A DNA stretch of 21,138 nt from Caldisericota bacterium (GTDB lineage: Bacteria > Caldisericota > Caldisericia > Cryosericales > Cryosericaceae), in NCBI GenBank assembly GCA_026390215.1, contig JAPLGJ010000210.1, positions 1-21,138 of the forward strand, written 5' to 3'. Position numbers and translations under genes: made by a program. The notes below the pieces were generated by a model. That model saw only the letters and a program-made list of their open reading frames with translations. It searched no databases and was not told where the DNA came from. This document shows positions 8,170 to 15,008 of this stretch, in pieces. Every line of letters begins with the position of its first letter. The stretch's first letter is position 1.

Positions 8170-9566
8170 GTCGCTGCCTCCTCCGGCACGAACAGTGCAT
8201 GCAGACCGAACGGTAGCGCCCAGGGAAGCCATGCGCGGGCTTGTTCGGCCATTGTCGCAGCGTCCAGAATCAGGACAAACGAGCGCTTCGCCTGGACATC
8301 GAGCACGATTGAGAGCAGCCAGCCTTCTCCTTCTGGACCGTCCGCAGCACCTGGAATGAGAACTGGAGCGCCGGGGAGACAGTTGTCGGATGACCACGCG
8401 ACAAACTGACCGGTCGTCACGTCGGAACGCCACAGTCGGTCGATTGGCTCGCCCGTTCTGGTCGGTCCTGCTGCGAAGACGATCGTGTGCGGGCGCATCG
8501 AAAACCTGCTGTCTATGATGCAGAACTCTCCCGGCGGGCACTTCAGCGGCGAGCAAAGGACGCGTTTGTGCTCCAGGTCAATGAACAGCCGGGTCGCCAG
8601 TGGAGCGGGAAAGTCGCCTGTGGGAACCTCTCCATTGTCGAAAGCCAGAGAGTCGAGGATACTCGGGTCCGCGTAGGCGGCGAGATCGACGACGATCCGA
8701 TCTCCGTCGTCCCAGGCATTGATGTGGTGGAGTGCGAACAGTGGGCGTGTGGAGAGCGTCGCTTTCAGCGTACCTGTCCTCCGGTCGACGACCAGGATTC
8801 TGCTCCCCCGCCCCGCATCCCAGACATAGTCTCGCAGGTATGGACGTTTGGATGAGCTCAGGGAGCGAGGATACGACGTGAACGGACCTTCGACGAGAAC
8901 GACCCATCGTTCGGTTACGCTGAAGGAGTGCATGTATCCAAGGCGCGAAGACGGGAGGGCACACAAGCGTCTCGTCCTTCCTTCAGGATCGGTGACGGCG
9001 ATGACATATCCTGCAGGATCTCCGTTGCAGAGCGACAGGTCGAAACGCTCTCCGGTGAGCCGGTCGAAAACGGGGTGTGGCGACGACGCGCAGCATCTGT
9101 TCAGAGCAGTCCATCGCCTTGTGCGTATTGTCGCCAGCGTCGCGGGGTCGATCAAGACCCTCTGTGACGTGTCACCGAGAGCCTCCAGCTCGTTTCTCCA
9201 AGTCGTGATGTTCATGTTGGCGTTGTCGTTGGAGAGATGTTTGCCCCGGTGGGCGGACTGGGAGTCGAAACCACCAGCGGGCACGGCGTCTTCCGTCAGG
9301 GCTCGACGATACCAGGAACTGGCAAGGAAGCGGCTGCTGCAGGTGACCCCATGCGGCCCAAAGCTCACTGATGAAAGGAGGGCGAAGCCGTCCAGCCAGT
9401 GTCCAACAGAGTGACCCCCAATCTGGAACCTGCCGGGGCCGATTCTGTACATCGTGCCGACGAGGTCGGGGGGGACACTCCCCGTGATGCTGAGGGGTAC
9501 ATCGGATACTTCATCGAGAAGCGAAGCAAAGCCGATGCCGTATTTGGGAGAAGATCCTGGGTTCAT
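8166..9566 (-). CDS. Carotenoid oxygenase (RPE65/CCD family)
   Basis: A non-heme iron dioxygenase that cleaves a double bond of carotenoids or related polyenes using O2. The 466-residue product begins with the family signature GSVPPDLVGTMYRIGPGRF and then HWLDGFALL (56-64). SNDNANMNI (112-120) is the typical block of carotenoid-cleaving members. All four expected iron-ligand histidines can be found: H164 (SPHPV), H213 (YMHSF), H280 (LHHIN) and H456 (LPFGLHALF, at the C-terminus). I chose ATG 9566 because GGAG lies 7 nt upstream; a TTG at 9596 in the same frame has no ribosome site. The gene follows tRNA-Ser(CGA) and overlaps the thiF-like gene by 4 nt. The true substrate (carotenoid, apocarotenoid or stilbene) cannot be read from the sequence. 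Confidence 0.92.
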   Translation of the reverse strand: MNPGSSPKYGIGFASLLDEVSDVPLSITGSVPPDLVGTMYRIGPGRFQIGGHSVGHWLDGFALLSSVSFGPHGVTCSSRFLASSWYRRALTEDAVPAGGFDSQSAHRGKHLSNDNANMNITTWRNELEALGDTSQRVLIDPATLATIRTRRWTALNRCCASSPHPVFDRLTGERFDLSLCNGDPAGYVIAVTDPEGRTRRLCALPSSRLGYMHSFSVTERWVVLVEGPFTSYPRSLSSSKRPYLRDYVWDAGRGSRILVVDRRTGTLKATLSTRPLFALHHINAWDDGDRIVVDLAAYADPSILDSLAFDNGEVPTGDFPAPLATRLFIDLEHKRVLCSPLKCPPGEFCIIDSRFSMRPHTIVFAAGPTRTGEPIDRLWRSDVTTGQFVAWSSDNCLPGAPVLIPGAADGPEGEGWLLSIVLDVQAKRSFVLILDAATMAEQARAWLPWALPFGLHALFVPEEAAT

Positions 9567-9575
9567 GACTGCACT

Positions 9576-9630
9576 CCAGCATCGGGAACTGTGCAAGCCG
9601 ATGGTGGTTTCAGCATCTGTGCGATGCTGG
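9576..9630 (-). promoter_or_regulatory. Leader with alternative hairpins between tRNA-Ser and the oxygenase gene
   Basis: In the minus-strand RNA, segment A (CCAGCAUCG, 9630-9622) includes the tRNA CCA end. It can pair with B (GAUGCUG, 9617-9611; 7 bp, 5-nt loop) or with C (CGAUGCUGG, 9584-9576; 9 bp). C contains the first two bases of the GGAG ribosome site (9577-9574). C can also pair with D (CAUCGG, 9603-9598; 6 bp), leaving the GGAG free. The complementarity is exact; a regulatory role is inferred. Confidence 0.4.
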
Positions 9631-9718
9631 CGGAGAGGGTGGGATTTGAACCCACGAACGAGGGAACCCCGTCACCTGCTTTCGAGGCAGGCGCTTTCAA
9701 CCGCTCAGCCACCTCTCC
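9628..9718 (-). tRNA. tRNA-Ser(CGA)
   Basis: Reads UCG serine codons. The acceptor GGAGAGG pairs with CCTCTCC, followed by discriminator G and an encoded CCA (9630-9628). The D stem is GCT/AGC and the anticodon stem CCTGC/GCAGG encloses CTCGAAA, giving anticodon CGA. A long variable arm, typical of class II tRNAs, and a T arm GTGGG/CCCAC complete the cloverleaf. Its first 14 bases overlap the end of tadA. Confidence 0.97.
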
Positions 9719-10175
9719 GTTTGGACCTGATACGTGCAAAGAACTGCTGCAGGACAACCTCGGCATCAGCGCGCAACAAACCAGAAGCCACCTCCGGAGC
9801 ATATCCAAAGATAGGCCGCGTAAGCATATTGCCATTGCTGCCCACTGCTCCATTGTCGAAATCGTACGCCGCAAACACCACCCGCTGTACCCTCGCAAGA
9901 GCTATTGCGGCAGCACACATCGGACACGGCTCAAGAGTAACGTACAGGACGCATCCGTCCAACCGCCAATCTTGGAGACGCTCGGCGCTGGAGCGCAACG
10001 CAAGTATCTCGGCATGTGCCGTCGGGTCTTTGGCGCTCTCTCGCATGTTGTGCGCGGAAGCAAGCAACTCACCAGCCCTCGCGACAACACATCCTACAGG
10101 AATCTCTCCTTCATCAAGGGCACGCCTGGCCTCATCAAGGGCAAGGAGCATGCAATCAACGTCAGTGAGAGCCAT
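9705..10175 (-). CDS. tadA: tRNA-specific adenosine deaminase TadA
   Basis: Zinc enzyme that deaminates A34 to inosine in the anticodon of tRNA-Arg(ACG), so that one tRNA reads CGU, CGC and CGA. The product has 156 residues, the usual size. The cytidine-deaminase fold motifs are complete: TAHAEI with zinc ligand H54 and catalytic E56, and PCPMC with zinc ligands C84 and C87. The N-terminal DEARRALDEGEIPVGCVV block and the C-terminal FFARIR helix are TadA-like. The ATG lies only 8 nt after the CCA end of tRNA-Arg(ACG), its expected substrate, with no ribosome binding site between. The last four codons and the TGA lie inside tRNA-Ser(CGA). ATG 10151 is a possible alternative start but also lacks a clear ribosome site. 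Confidence 0.95.
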   Translation of the reverse strand: MALTDVDCMLLALDEARRALDEGEIPVGCVVARAGELLASAHNMRESAKDPTAHAEILALRSSAERLQDWRLDGCVLYVTLEPCPMCAAAIALARVQRVVFAAYDFDNGAVGSNGNMLTRPIFGYAPEVASGLLRADAEVVLQQFFARIRSKRRGG

Positions 10176-10183
10176 GTCAGGAC

Positions 10184-10260
10184 TGGTGCGCCCGACAGGA
10201 ATCGAACCTGTAACCTACGGTTCCGTAGACCGTCACTCTATCCAGTTGAGCTACGGGCGC
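10184..10260 (-). tRNA. tRNA-Arg(ACG)
   Basis: The acceptor GCGCCCG pairs with CGGGCGC, followed by discriminator A and an encoded CCA (10186-10184). The D arm is GCTC/GAGT and the T arm is ACAGG/CCTGT. The anticodon stem ACGGT/ACCGT encloses the loop CTACGGA, giving anticodon ACG. A34 is the base that TadA converts to inosine, and tadA begins 8 nt downstream. Confidence 0.96.
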
Positions 10261-10269
10261 ACAACGTTG

Positions 10270-10297
10270 ATTGTATTCCATTTCCCCCGGTTGGCAA
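10270..10297 (-). promoter_or_regulatory. Promoter for the tRNA-Arg-tadA unit
   Basis: On the minus strand, TTGCCA (10297-10292, 5/6 of the -35 consensus), a 16-nt spacer and TACAAT (10275-10270, 5/6 of the -10 consensus) precede the mature tRNA 5' end by 9 nt. Transcription should start 2-3 nt before the tRNA. It probably drives the whole minus-strand unit down to the thiF-like gene. Confidence 0.72.
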
Positions 10298-10349
10298 GAA
10301 GAACAGTGAGGATTGCAGAGCACTGTGGCAGTAGTGACGCACACAAATC

Positions 10350-10358
10350 TGTTATACT
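10350..10358 (+). promoter_or_regulatory. Extended -10 promoter for the flavoprotein-pdxST-yebC-ruvCAB cluster
   Basis: TGTTATACT contains the extended -10 element TGn followed by TATACT (5/6 of consensus, 10353-10358). No good -35 box lies at the right distance, as expected for this promoter class. The predicted start is about 10365, only about 4 nt before the ATG at 10369, so the mRNA would be essentially leaderless. Confidence 0.55.
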
Positions 10359-10368
10359 CTAGCCGGCG

Positions 10369-11649
10369 ATGGAAACAAGAGCTGAGGTCTGTGTCATAGG
10401 TGGTGGTGCTGCTGGCATGATGGCGGCATTGTCTGCTGCAAGGTACCTTAAAGCTTCTGGCCATGATAGGTCAGTCCTCATCCTCGAACGGAATCGGGTG
10501 CTCGGCAAGAAGCTGGCGATCACGGGCAAGGGCAGGGCAAACGTGACAAATGCGCGTTCAGTCGGCGAGTTTGTCCAGGCCTTCAGCCCTTCCGGCCGAT
10601 TCCTCTACCCGGCTTTTGATTCCTTTTTCTCGGATGACCTTGTCACTCTTTTCGCCGAAGCCGGCCTGCAACTCAAGACCGAGCGAGGTGGCCGAGTGTT
10701 CCCTGTGACGGACAAGGCGCAGGACGTCGTCCAGGCTCTGGGGCTGCTTCTCGTGCGAAATGGCGTCGATGTTCGCTACTCGGCTCGCGTTCGAAGCATG
10801 GATTCTGGGTCCGGCGACTGGAAAATCGGCCTGGAGTCTGGCGGGTTTGTCCGCTGCCTGGCGGTGGTCGTAGCCACGGGTGGGAAATCCTATCCTGGTA
10901 CCGGATCGACGGGAGACGGTTATGAGCTCCTCGAGCGCGTGGGCCATCATCCCAGTCGCCTGCTTCCTGGCCTGGTTTCCCTGCACTGCCCCGAGAAGTG
11001 GTTGAGAGAACTTGCGGGGACCTCGCTCGAAGGCGTCGCTGTCGAGGCATGGGTTGGCTCTCAACTGCTTGCTCGAAGGCAGGGAGAAGTCATGATCACG
11101 GACCGAGGGATTGGAGGACCTGCCGTCCTCTCGCTGAGTCTGGCGGTCACACCAGCGCTTGCCGAGAGCAAGGCCGTCCTTCTGCGCATGGACCTGCGGC
11201 CCGAGAAGACGCTGGATCAGGAGCTTCACGACATCGAGACTTGCGGGAATGCCGATGAGATCCTCGTGCACGTCTCGAGGTTCCTTCCGAAGAGGATGGT
11301 TCTTGAGCTGATGCGTGTTTGGGGCATCGAAGGAAAGGGCAGGATGCCATTGCCGAAGAAGACACTTACTGCGGTGGCCGGATCAATCAAGGGGGTGGAG
11401 CTGAAATGCACAGGCGCTGACCCTCTCGCCTCCGCGATCATCACGCAGGGTGGTGTTGCTCTGCGGGAGGTCGACCCGCGATCCATGGGGTCAAGACTCG
11501 TTCCCGGATTATTCATTGCCGGCGAGCTCCTGGACCTCCAGGCCGTCACCGGTGGCTACAATTTGCAGGCAGCTTTCTCGACCGGATTTCTGGCCGGAAG
11601 GTGTGCAGCCGAATACGTTGCCAAATCAGCAAATGACAGTAGACTTTAG
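10369..11649 (+). CDS. HI0933/YhiN-family FAD-dependent oxidoreductase
   Basis: A 426-residue flavoprotein of a widespread family whose physiological substrate is poorly known; members are often annotated as aminoacetone oxidase-like. The FAD dinucleotide-binding loop is VCVIGGGAAGMMAA (residues 7-20). Then come KLAITGKGRANVTNA, where many relatives have Cys in place of Ala in GRCN, and GGKSYPGTGSTGDGYELL. The C-terminal FAD block GLFIAGELLDLQAVTGGYN is intact. No signal peptide or membrane segment is seen. There is no ribosome binding site before the ATG, and the promoter is almost adjacent, suggesting leaderless translation. It is the first gene of the plus-strand cluster, 22 nt before pdxS. 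Family confidence is high; no specific function is claimed. Confidence 0.9.
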   Translation: METRAEVCVIGGGAAGMMAALSAARYLKASGHDRSVLILERNRVLGKKLAITGKGRANVTNARSVGEFVQAFSPSGRFLYPAFDSFFSDDLVTLFAEAGLQLKTERGGRVFPVTDKAQDVVQALGLLLVRNGVDVRYSARVRSMDSGSGDWKIGLESGGFVRCLAVVVATGGKSYPGTGSTGDGYELLERVGHHPSRLLPGLVSLHCPEKWLRELAGTSLEGVAVEAWVGSQLLARRQGEVMITDRGIGGPAVLSLSLAVTPALAESKAVLLRMDLRPEKTLDQELHDIETCGNADEILVHVSRFLPKRMVLELMRVWGIEGKGRMPLPKKTLTAVAGSIKGVELKCTGADPLASAIITQGGVALREVDPRSMGSRLVPGLFIAGELLDLQAVTGGYNLQAAFSTGFLAGRCAAEYVAKSANDSRL

Positions 11650-11671
11650 GGGTTGAAGAGGTGACAACAAC

Positions 11672-12556
11672 ATGACTGAAATCGGAACGACCAGGATAAA
11701 GCGCGGTTTGGCAGAGATGTTCAAGGGTGGCGTCATCATGGACGTCACGACGGTCGACCAGGCGAAGATCGCCGAAGAAGCCGGTGCTGTGTCAGTGATG
11801 GCACTCGAACGGATTCCGGCCGACATTCGCAGGGAAGGCGGTGTCGCACGGGCGGCTGACCCGGGACTTGTTGAGCAGATCATGGACGCCGTCTCGATTC
11901 CCGTCATGGCCAAGGTCCGAATCGGGCATATTGCCGAAGCACGGATACTGGAGTACATGGGCGTCGACTTCATTGACGAGAGCGAAGTACTGACTCCCGC
12001 CGACGTCACCTACCATATCGACAAGTGGCAGTTCAAGATCCCCTTCGTATGTGGAGCACGCAATCTCGGCGAGGCGCTGCGGCGTGTCAGCGAGGGAGCC
12101 GCGATGATCAGGACGAAGGGCGAGCCGGGCACCGGAGACGTCTCTGAGGCAGTCACCCACATGCGAGCGGTCATGAACGAGGTCCGCAAGGTGCAATCGA
12201 TGCTTGAGGATGAACTCGTGGTCGAGGCGAAGGACCTTGGGGTCAATGTTGAGCTCCTGCGCGAAGTGCGTATGTTGGGACGTCTTCCCGTGGTCAACTT
12301 TGCAGCGGGGGGCATTGCCACGCCGGCCGACGCGGCACTCATGATGATGCTTGGGGCCGATGGTGTTTTTGTGGGTTCTGGCATTTTCAAGAGTTCGGAT
12401 CCGCTTCCGAGAGCAAGAGCCATCGTGGTGGCAACGACCTACTGGGAAGATCCCAAGGTGCTCTTGGAGGTAAGCAAGGGCCTGAAGGAAGGAATGTCAG
12501 GCATAGATGCACGCACGCTCGTCGAGCTGGACAAGATGCAGGTGAGGGGCAACTAA
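11672..12556 (+). CDS. pdxS: Pyridoxal 5'-phosphate synthase subunit PdxS
   Basis: Synthase subunit that makes pyridoxal phosphate directly from ribose 5-phosphate, glyceraldehyde 3-phosphate and ammonia. The 294-residue product has the expected (beta/alpha)8 family sequence. Asp24, Lys81 and Lys149 fall exactly at the positions used in the Bacillus enzyme: K81 in VMAKVRIGH forms the first imine and K149 in MIRTKGEPGTGD takes over the intermediate. GAGGTG lies 8 nt before the ATG. The glutaminase partner pdxT starts immediately downstream, so the two subunits should be made together. The pathway marks an organism using DXP-independent vitamin B6 synthesis. Confidence 0.98.
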   Translation: MTEIGTTRIKRGLAEMFKGGVIMDVTTVDQAKIAEEAGAVSVMALERIPADIRREGGVARAADPGLVEQIMDAVSIPVMAKVRIGHIAEARILEYMGVDFIDESEVLTPADVTYHIDKWQFKIPFVCGARNLGEALRRVSEGAAMIRTKGEPGTGDVSEAVTHMRAVMNEVRKVQSMLEDELVVEAKDLGVNVELLREVRMLGRLPVVNFAAGGIATPADAALMMMLGADGVFVGSGIFKSSDPLPRARAIVVATTYWEDPKVLLEVSKGLKEGMSGIDARTLVELDKMQVRGN

Positions 12557-12558
12557 AC

Positions 12559-13149
12559 GTGGTCATCGGCGTCCTCGCTCTTCAGGGCGACTTTCGAGAA
12601 CACGCCAGGATGGTGCGGTCCCTCGGCGTGGAGGTTCATCTCGTTCGTTTCCCCGAGGAAGTCGAATCGGTGGATGGTCTGATCATCCCGGGAGGCGAAA
12701 GCACGACGATGGGGAAGCTCATGGTCAAGTACGGACTGGATCAAGCTATCGTCGACCGTTTTGATGCAGGCAGACTGGCAATCTACGGCACGTGCGCAGG
12801 AATGATCGTCGTGGCTCGGGAGATTGAGGGAAGCCAGGCGCAGCCTCATCTGGGACTTCTGGATGTGACTGTCCAGCGAAATGCGTTTGGACGTCAGAAG
12901 GAGTCCAGCGAGGAAGATCTGGAAATCGAAGGGCTGGATACACCATTACATGCGCTGTTCATTCGAGCGCCGGTGATCATCCGGACAGGACCTTCTGTAA
13001 GCGTATTGGCAAGGGTAGCACAGGGGCCGGTCTATGTGCAGCAGGGAAGGCTCCTTGCTTCTTCGTTCCATCCAGAGCTTGGAAGCGATACAAGGGTACA
13101 TGAACAGTTTCTGCGATTGGCAGAGCAGAGCTCAAATCAGGAGGTTTAG
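12559..13149 (+). CDS. pdxT: Pyridoxal 5'-phosphate synthase glutaminase subunit PdxT
   Basis: Class I glutamine amidotransferase that releases ammonia from glutamine and channels it to PdxS. It has 196 residues and starts with GTG two bases after the pdxS stop codon; GAGGGG upstream lies inside pdxS. GGESTT (45-50), the nucleophile Cys79 in YGTCAGM, and the His171-Glu173 pair in SFHPE complete the catalytic triad. Tight spacing with pdxS indicates co-translation. Confidence 0.97.
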   Translation: MVIGVLALQGDFREHARMVRSLGVEVHLVRFPEEVESVDGLIIPGGESTTMGKLMVKYGLDQAIVDRFDAGRLAIYGTCAGMIVVAREIEGSQAQPHLGLLDVTVQRNAFGRQKESSEEDLEIEGLDTPLHALFIRAPVIIRTGPSVSVLARVAQGPVYVQQGRLLASSFHPELGSDTRVHEQFLRLAEQSSNQEV

Positions 13150-13905
13150 ATGTCCGGGCATTCCAAGTGGCACAATATTCAGGCCAAGAAGGGCGTAGAA
13201 GACGCCAAGCGGGGTCGTGCTTTCACCAAGATCACTCGTGAGATCATCATCGCCGCGAAAGCAGGCGGCGGGAGCACCGACACGAACACGCGGTTGAGGG
13301 CGGCCGTAGAAAAGGCCAAGTCAGCGGGGATGCCTAATGACAACGTCAAGAAGGCAATCATGCGCGGAACCGGAGAGATGGAGGGCGTCAGCTACGAGGA
13401 GACCACGTACGAAGGTTATGGTCCCAACGGCACTGCATTCATCATCCAGGCCTCGACTGACAACAAGAACCGTACGACGTCGGAAATCAGGAGAATTCTC
13501 TCTCAACACGGTGGCGCAATGGGGGAGAATGGGTCTGTCAGCTGGGGCTTCGAGCGGAAGGGTTCGCTGGAAATCGATTCCGCCGACAAGGGATACGACG
13601 ATCTGTTCATGATTGCGGTGGACAGCGGCGCAGAGGACCTCAAGCAGGACGAAGAGACGACGACCGTCGTTACCGGACCTGAGGATGTGTACAAGGTGCG
13701 TCAGGCCCTCGAGGCTGCCGGGATTGTCGTGAAGTCAGCGTCTCTCACCATGATTCCCAAGACTCTTGTTGCCGTCGCGATTGACGATGCGCGAAAGATC
13801 GCGCGGCTGGAGGAAGCGCTGGACGAACACGATGACGTCAGCGACTACTTCTCCAACTATGAGATGAGCGACGAGATCATCAAGCTGCTGGAGCAGGAAA
13901 GCTAG
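13150..13905 (+). CDS. yebC: YebC/TACO1-family translation factor
   Basis: The 251-residue product opens with the family signature GHSKWHNIQAKKG and contains the NDNVKKAIMRGTG and DNKNRTTSEIRRIL blocks. Members were long annotated as transcriptional regulators. More recent work on YebC and mitochondrial TACO1 points to a ribosome-associated role in relieving stalling at difficult sequences such as proline runs; which applies here cannot be read from sequence. The ATG directly abuts the pdxT stop codon, with a consensus AGGAGG 5 nt upstream. It begins the yebC-ruvC-ruvA-ruvB block conserved in many bacteria. Confidence 0.96.
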   Translation: MSGHSKWHNIQAKKGVEDAKRGRAFTKITREIIIAAKAGGGSTDTNTRLRAAVEKAKSAGMPNDNVKKAIMRGTGEMEGVSYEETTYEGYGPNGTAFIIQASTDNKNRTTSEIRRILSQHGGAMGENGSVSWGFERKGSLEIDSADKGYDDLFMIAVDSGAEDLKQDEETTTVVTGPEDVYKVRQALEAAGIVVKSASLTMIPKTLVAVAIDDARKIARLEEALDEHDDVSDYFSNYEMSDEIIKLLEQES

Positions 13906-13912
13906 AGACTTC

Positions 13913-14428
13913 ATGCTTACTCTGGGAATCGATCCCGGACTGGCACGCATCGGCTACGGTGTCGTCTCATCAGACGGCGACACCGTAGCCCTTCTTGACT
14001 ATGGGTGCCTGGAAACCCATCCTGACACGCCGTATCCAGACAGGCTCAAGTACATCTACGACAGCGTCCGCCGACTGGTCCGCAGATACAAGCCGGACGC
14101 AGTGGCACTCGAGTCCCTGTTTTTCTTCCGAAACGCCCGGACGGTCATGAAGGTCAGTGAGGCGCGCGGAGTCATCGTCCTTGCCATCGGCACCTGTCAC
14201 GTTCCTGCGTTCGAGTATACGCCGCAGCAGGTGAAACAGGCTGTCTCGTCATATGGCATGGAGAGCAAGAAGAACGTCGAGATTGCTGTGCGCCAGATTC
14301 TTGGAGTCGAAGAACATATTACGCCTGATGATACAGCGGATGCCATTGCTATCGCCCTCTGCCATACGTTCACGGGGGCCTATCGCGAGGCAGTTCTGGC
14401 GGAGGAGACCGATGATTGCTCTGATTAA
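13913..14428 (+). CDS. ruvC: Holliday junction endodeoxyribonuclease RuvC
   Basis: Dimeric nuclease that cuts Holliday junctions symmetrically after RuvAB branch migration. The 171-residue product has the RNase H-like fold signature LGIDPGLARIGYGVV. The four expected acidic catalytic residues are D7, E67, D140 and D143 (the last two in PDDTADAIAIALC). It starts 7 nt after yebC with only a weak ribosome site, so it may depend on coupling. It overlaps ruvA by 17 nt. Confidence 0.97.
   Translation: MLTLGIDPGLARIGYGVVSSDGDTVALLDYGCLETHPDTPYPDRLKYIYDSVRRLVRRYKPDAVALESLFFFRNARTVMKVSEARGVIVLAIGTCHVPAFEYTPQQVKQAVSSYGMESKKNVEIAVRQILGVEEHITPDDTADAIAIALCHTFTGAYREAVLAEETDDCSD
14401..14407 (+). promoter_or_regulatory. 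Ribosome binding site fixing the ruvA start
   Basis: GGAGGAG inside the end of ruvC lies 4 nt before the ATG at 14412. The frame is open upstream from 14253, but those residues are out-of-frame ruvC sequence; RuvA homology begins exactly at MIALIKG. Confidence 0.8.
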
Positions 14429-15005
14429 GGGGACCGTATATCGCAGACTGGATTCCGCCGTCATCGTCCTCGTTGGCGACATCGGGTATGAGGTACGGGT
14501 GGTGGATCCTGCCATGTTCGAGGTTGGGGAAGAGGTTGAACTGCGGACATACCACGTCGTCAAGGAAGACCGGCAGGAACTCTACGGTTTTGTCGAATTG
14601 CTGGACTATGAAGTGTTCGCCGACCTGGTCGAGCATGTTCTGGGCGTCGGCGCCAAGACCGCCCTGAGCCTTCTGCGTGCTGTACCTGCATCTCGCCTCA
14701 TCGAAGCAGTGCGGGAACAGAATGTCGGGCTACTCACTTCCGCGCCTGGCGTAGGGAAGAAGAATGCCGAGCGCATCCTCATCGAGTTGCGTCCGGTCGT
14801 CAACCGCAAGTACGCTGAGCTGCTGTCTGTAGAGGGCACGGCAGGAACCGAACCCACCGTGCTGGCAGAGGTGGAGATGGCCCTCCGGTCTCTCGGATAC
14901 TCACAGCGAGAGATCAGTGGGTCTCTCCGGGAGCTTGGCGCCACGAAGGACCGTTCGGCCGAGGAACTCGTGAGTGACGCCTTGCAGCATCTTTCGAGGA
15001 AATAG
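14412..15005 (+). CDS. ruvA: Holliday junction branch migration protein RuvA
   Basis: Tetrameric protein that binds the four-way junction and loads RuvB. It has 197 residues, the usual size. The N-terminal OB-fold begins MIALIKGTVY. Two helix-hairpin-helix motifs, LGVGAKTALSLL (77-88) and APGVGKKNAERIL (111-123), contact DNA backbones. A short linker near 140-150 leads to the C-terminal three-helix domain (about 150-197) that binds RuvB. The start lies inside ruvC and the stop is 3 nt before ruvB. Confidence 0.97.
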   Translation: MIALIKGTVYRRLDSAVIVLVGDIGYEVRVVDPAMFEVGEEVELRTYHVVKEDRQELYGFVELLDYEVFADLVEHVLGVGAKTALSLLRAVPASRLIEAVREQNVGLLTSAPGVGKKNAERILIELRPVVNRKYAELLSVEGTAGTEPTVLAEVEMALRSLGYSQREISGSLRELGATKDRSAEELVSDALQHLSRK

Positions 15006-15008
15006 GGT

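Noticed and set aside
8170..8556. Longer 406-residue version of the thiF-like protein
   Set aside because: The added residues are the oxygenase gene read in another frame. The ATG at 8169 has a ribosome site and the family's homology begins soon after it.
9567..9596. TTG start for the carotenoid oxygenase at 9596
   Set aside because: There is no ribosome site before it. The ATG at 9566 has GGAG at the proper distance.
9399..10362. Two long plus-strand reading frames (about 300 residues each) opposite tadA and the tRNAs
   Set aside because: They contain the typical translated antisense-tRNA strings such as RVGFEPTNEG, RNRTCNLR and WDLNPRTREPRHL, a well-known source of false proteins. TadA and both tRNAs on the other strand explain the region.
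14253..14411. Longer 250-residue version of RuvA
   Set aside because: The extra 53 residues are ruvC read out of frame. RuvA homology and the ribosome site both point to 14412.
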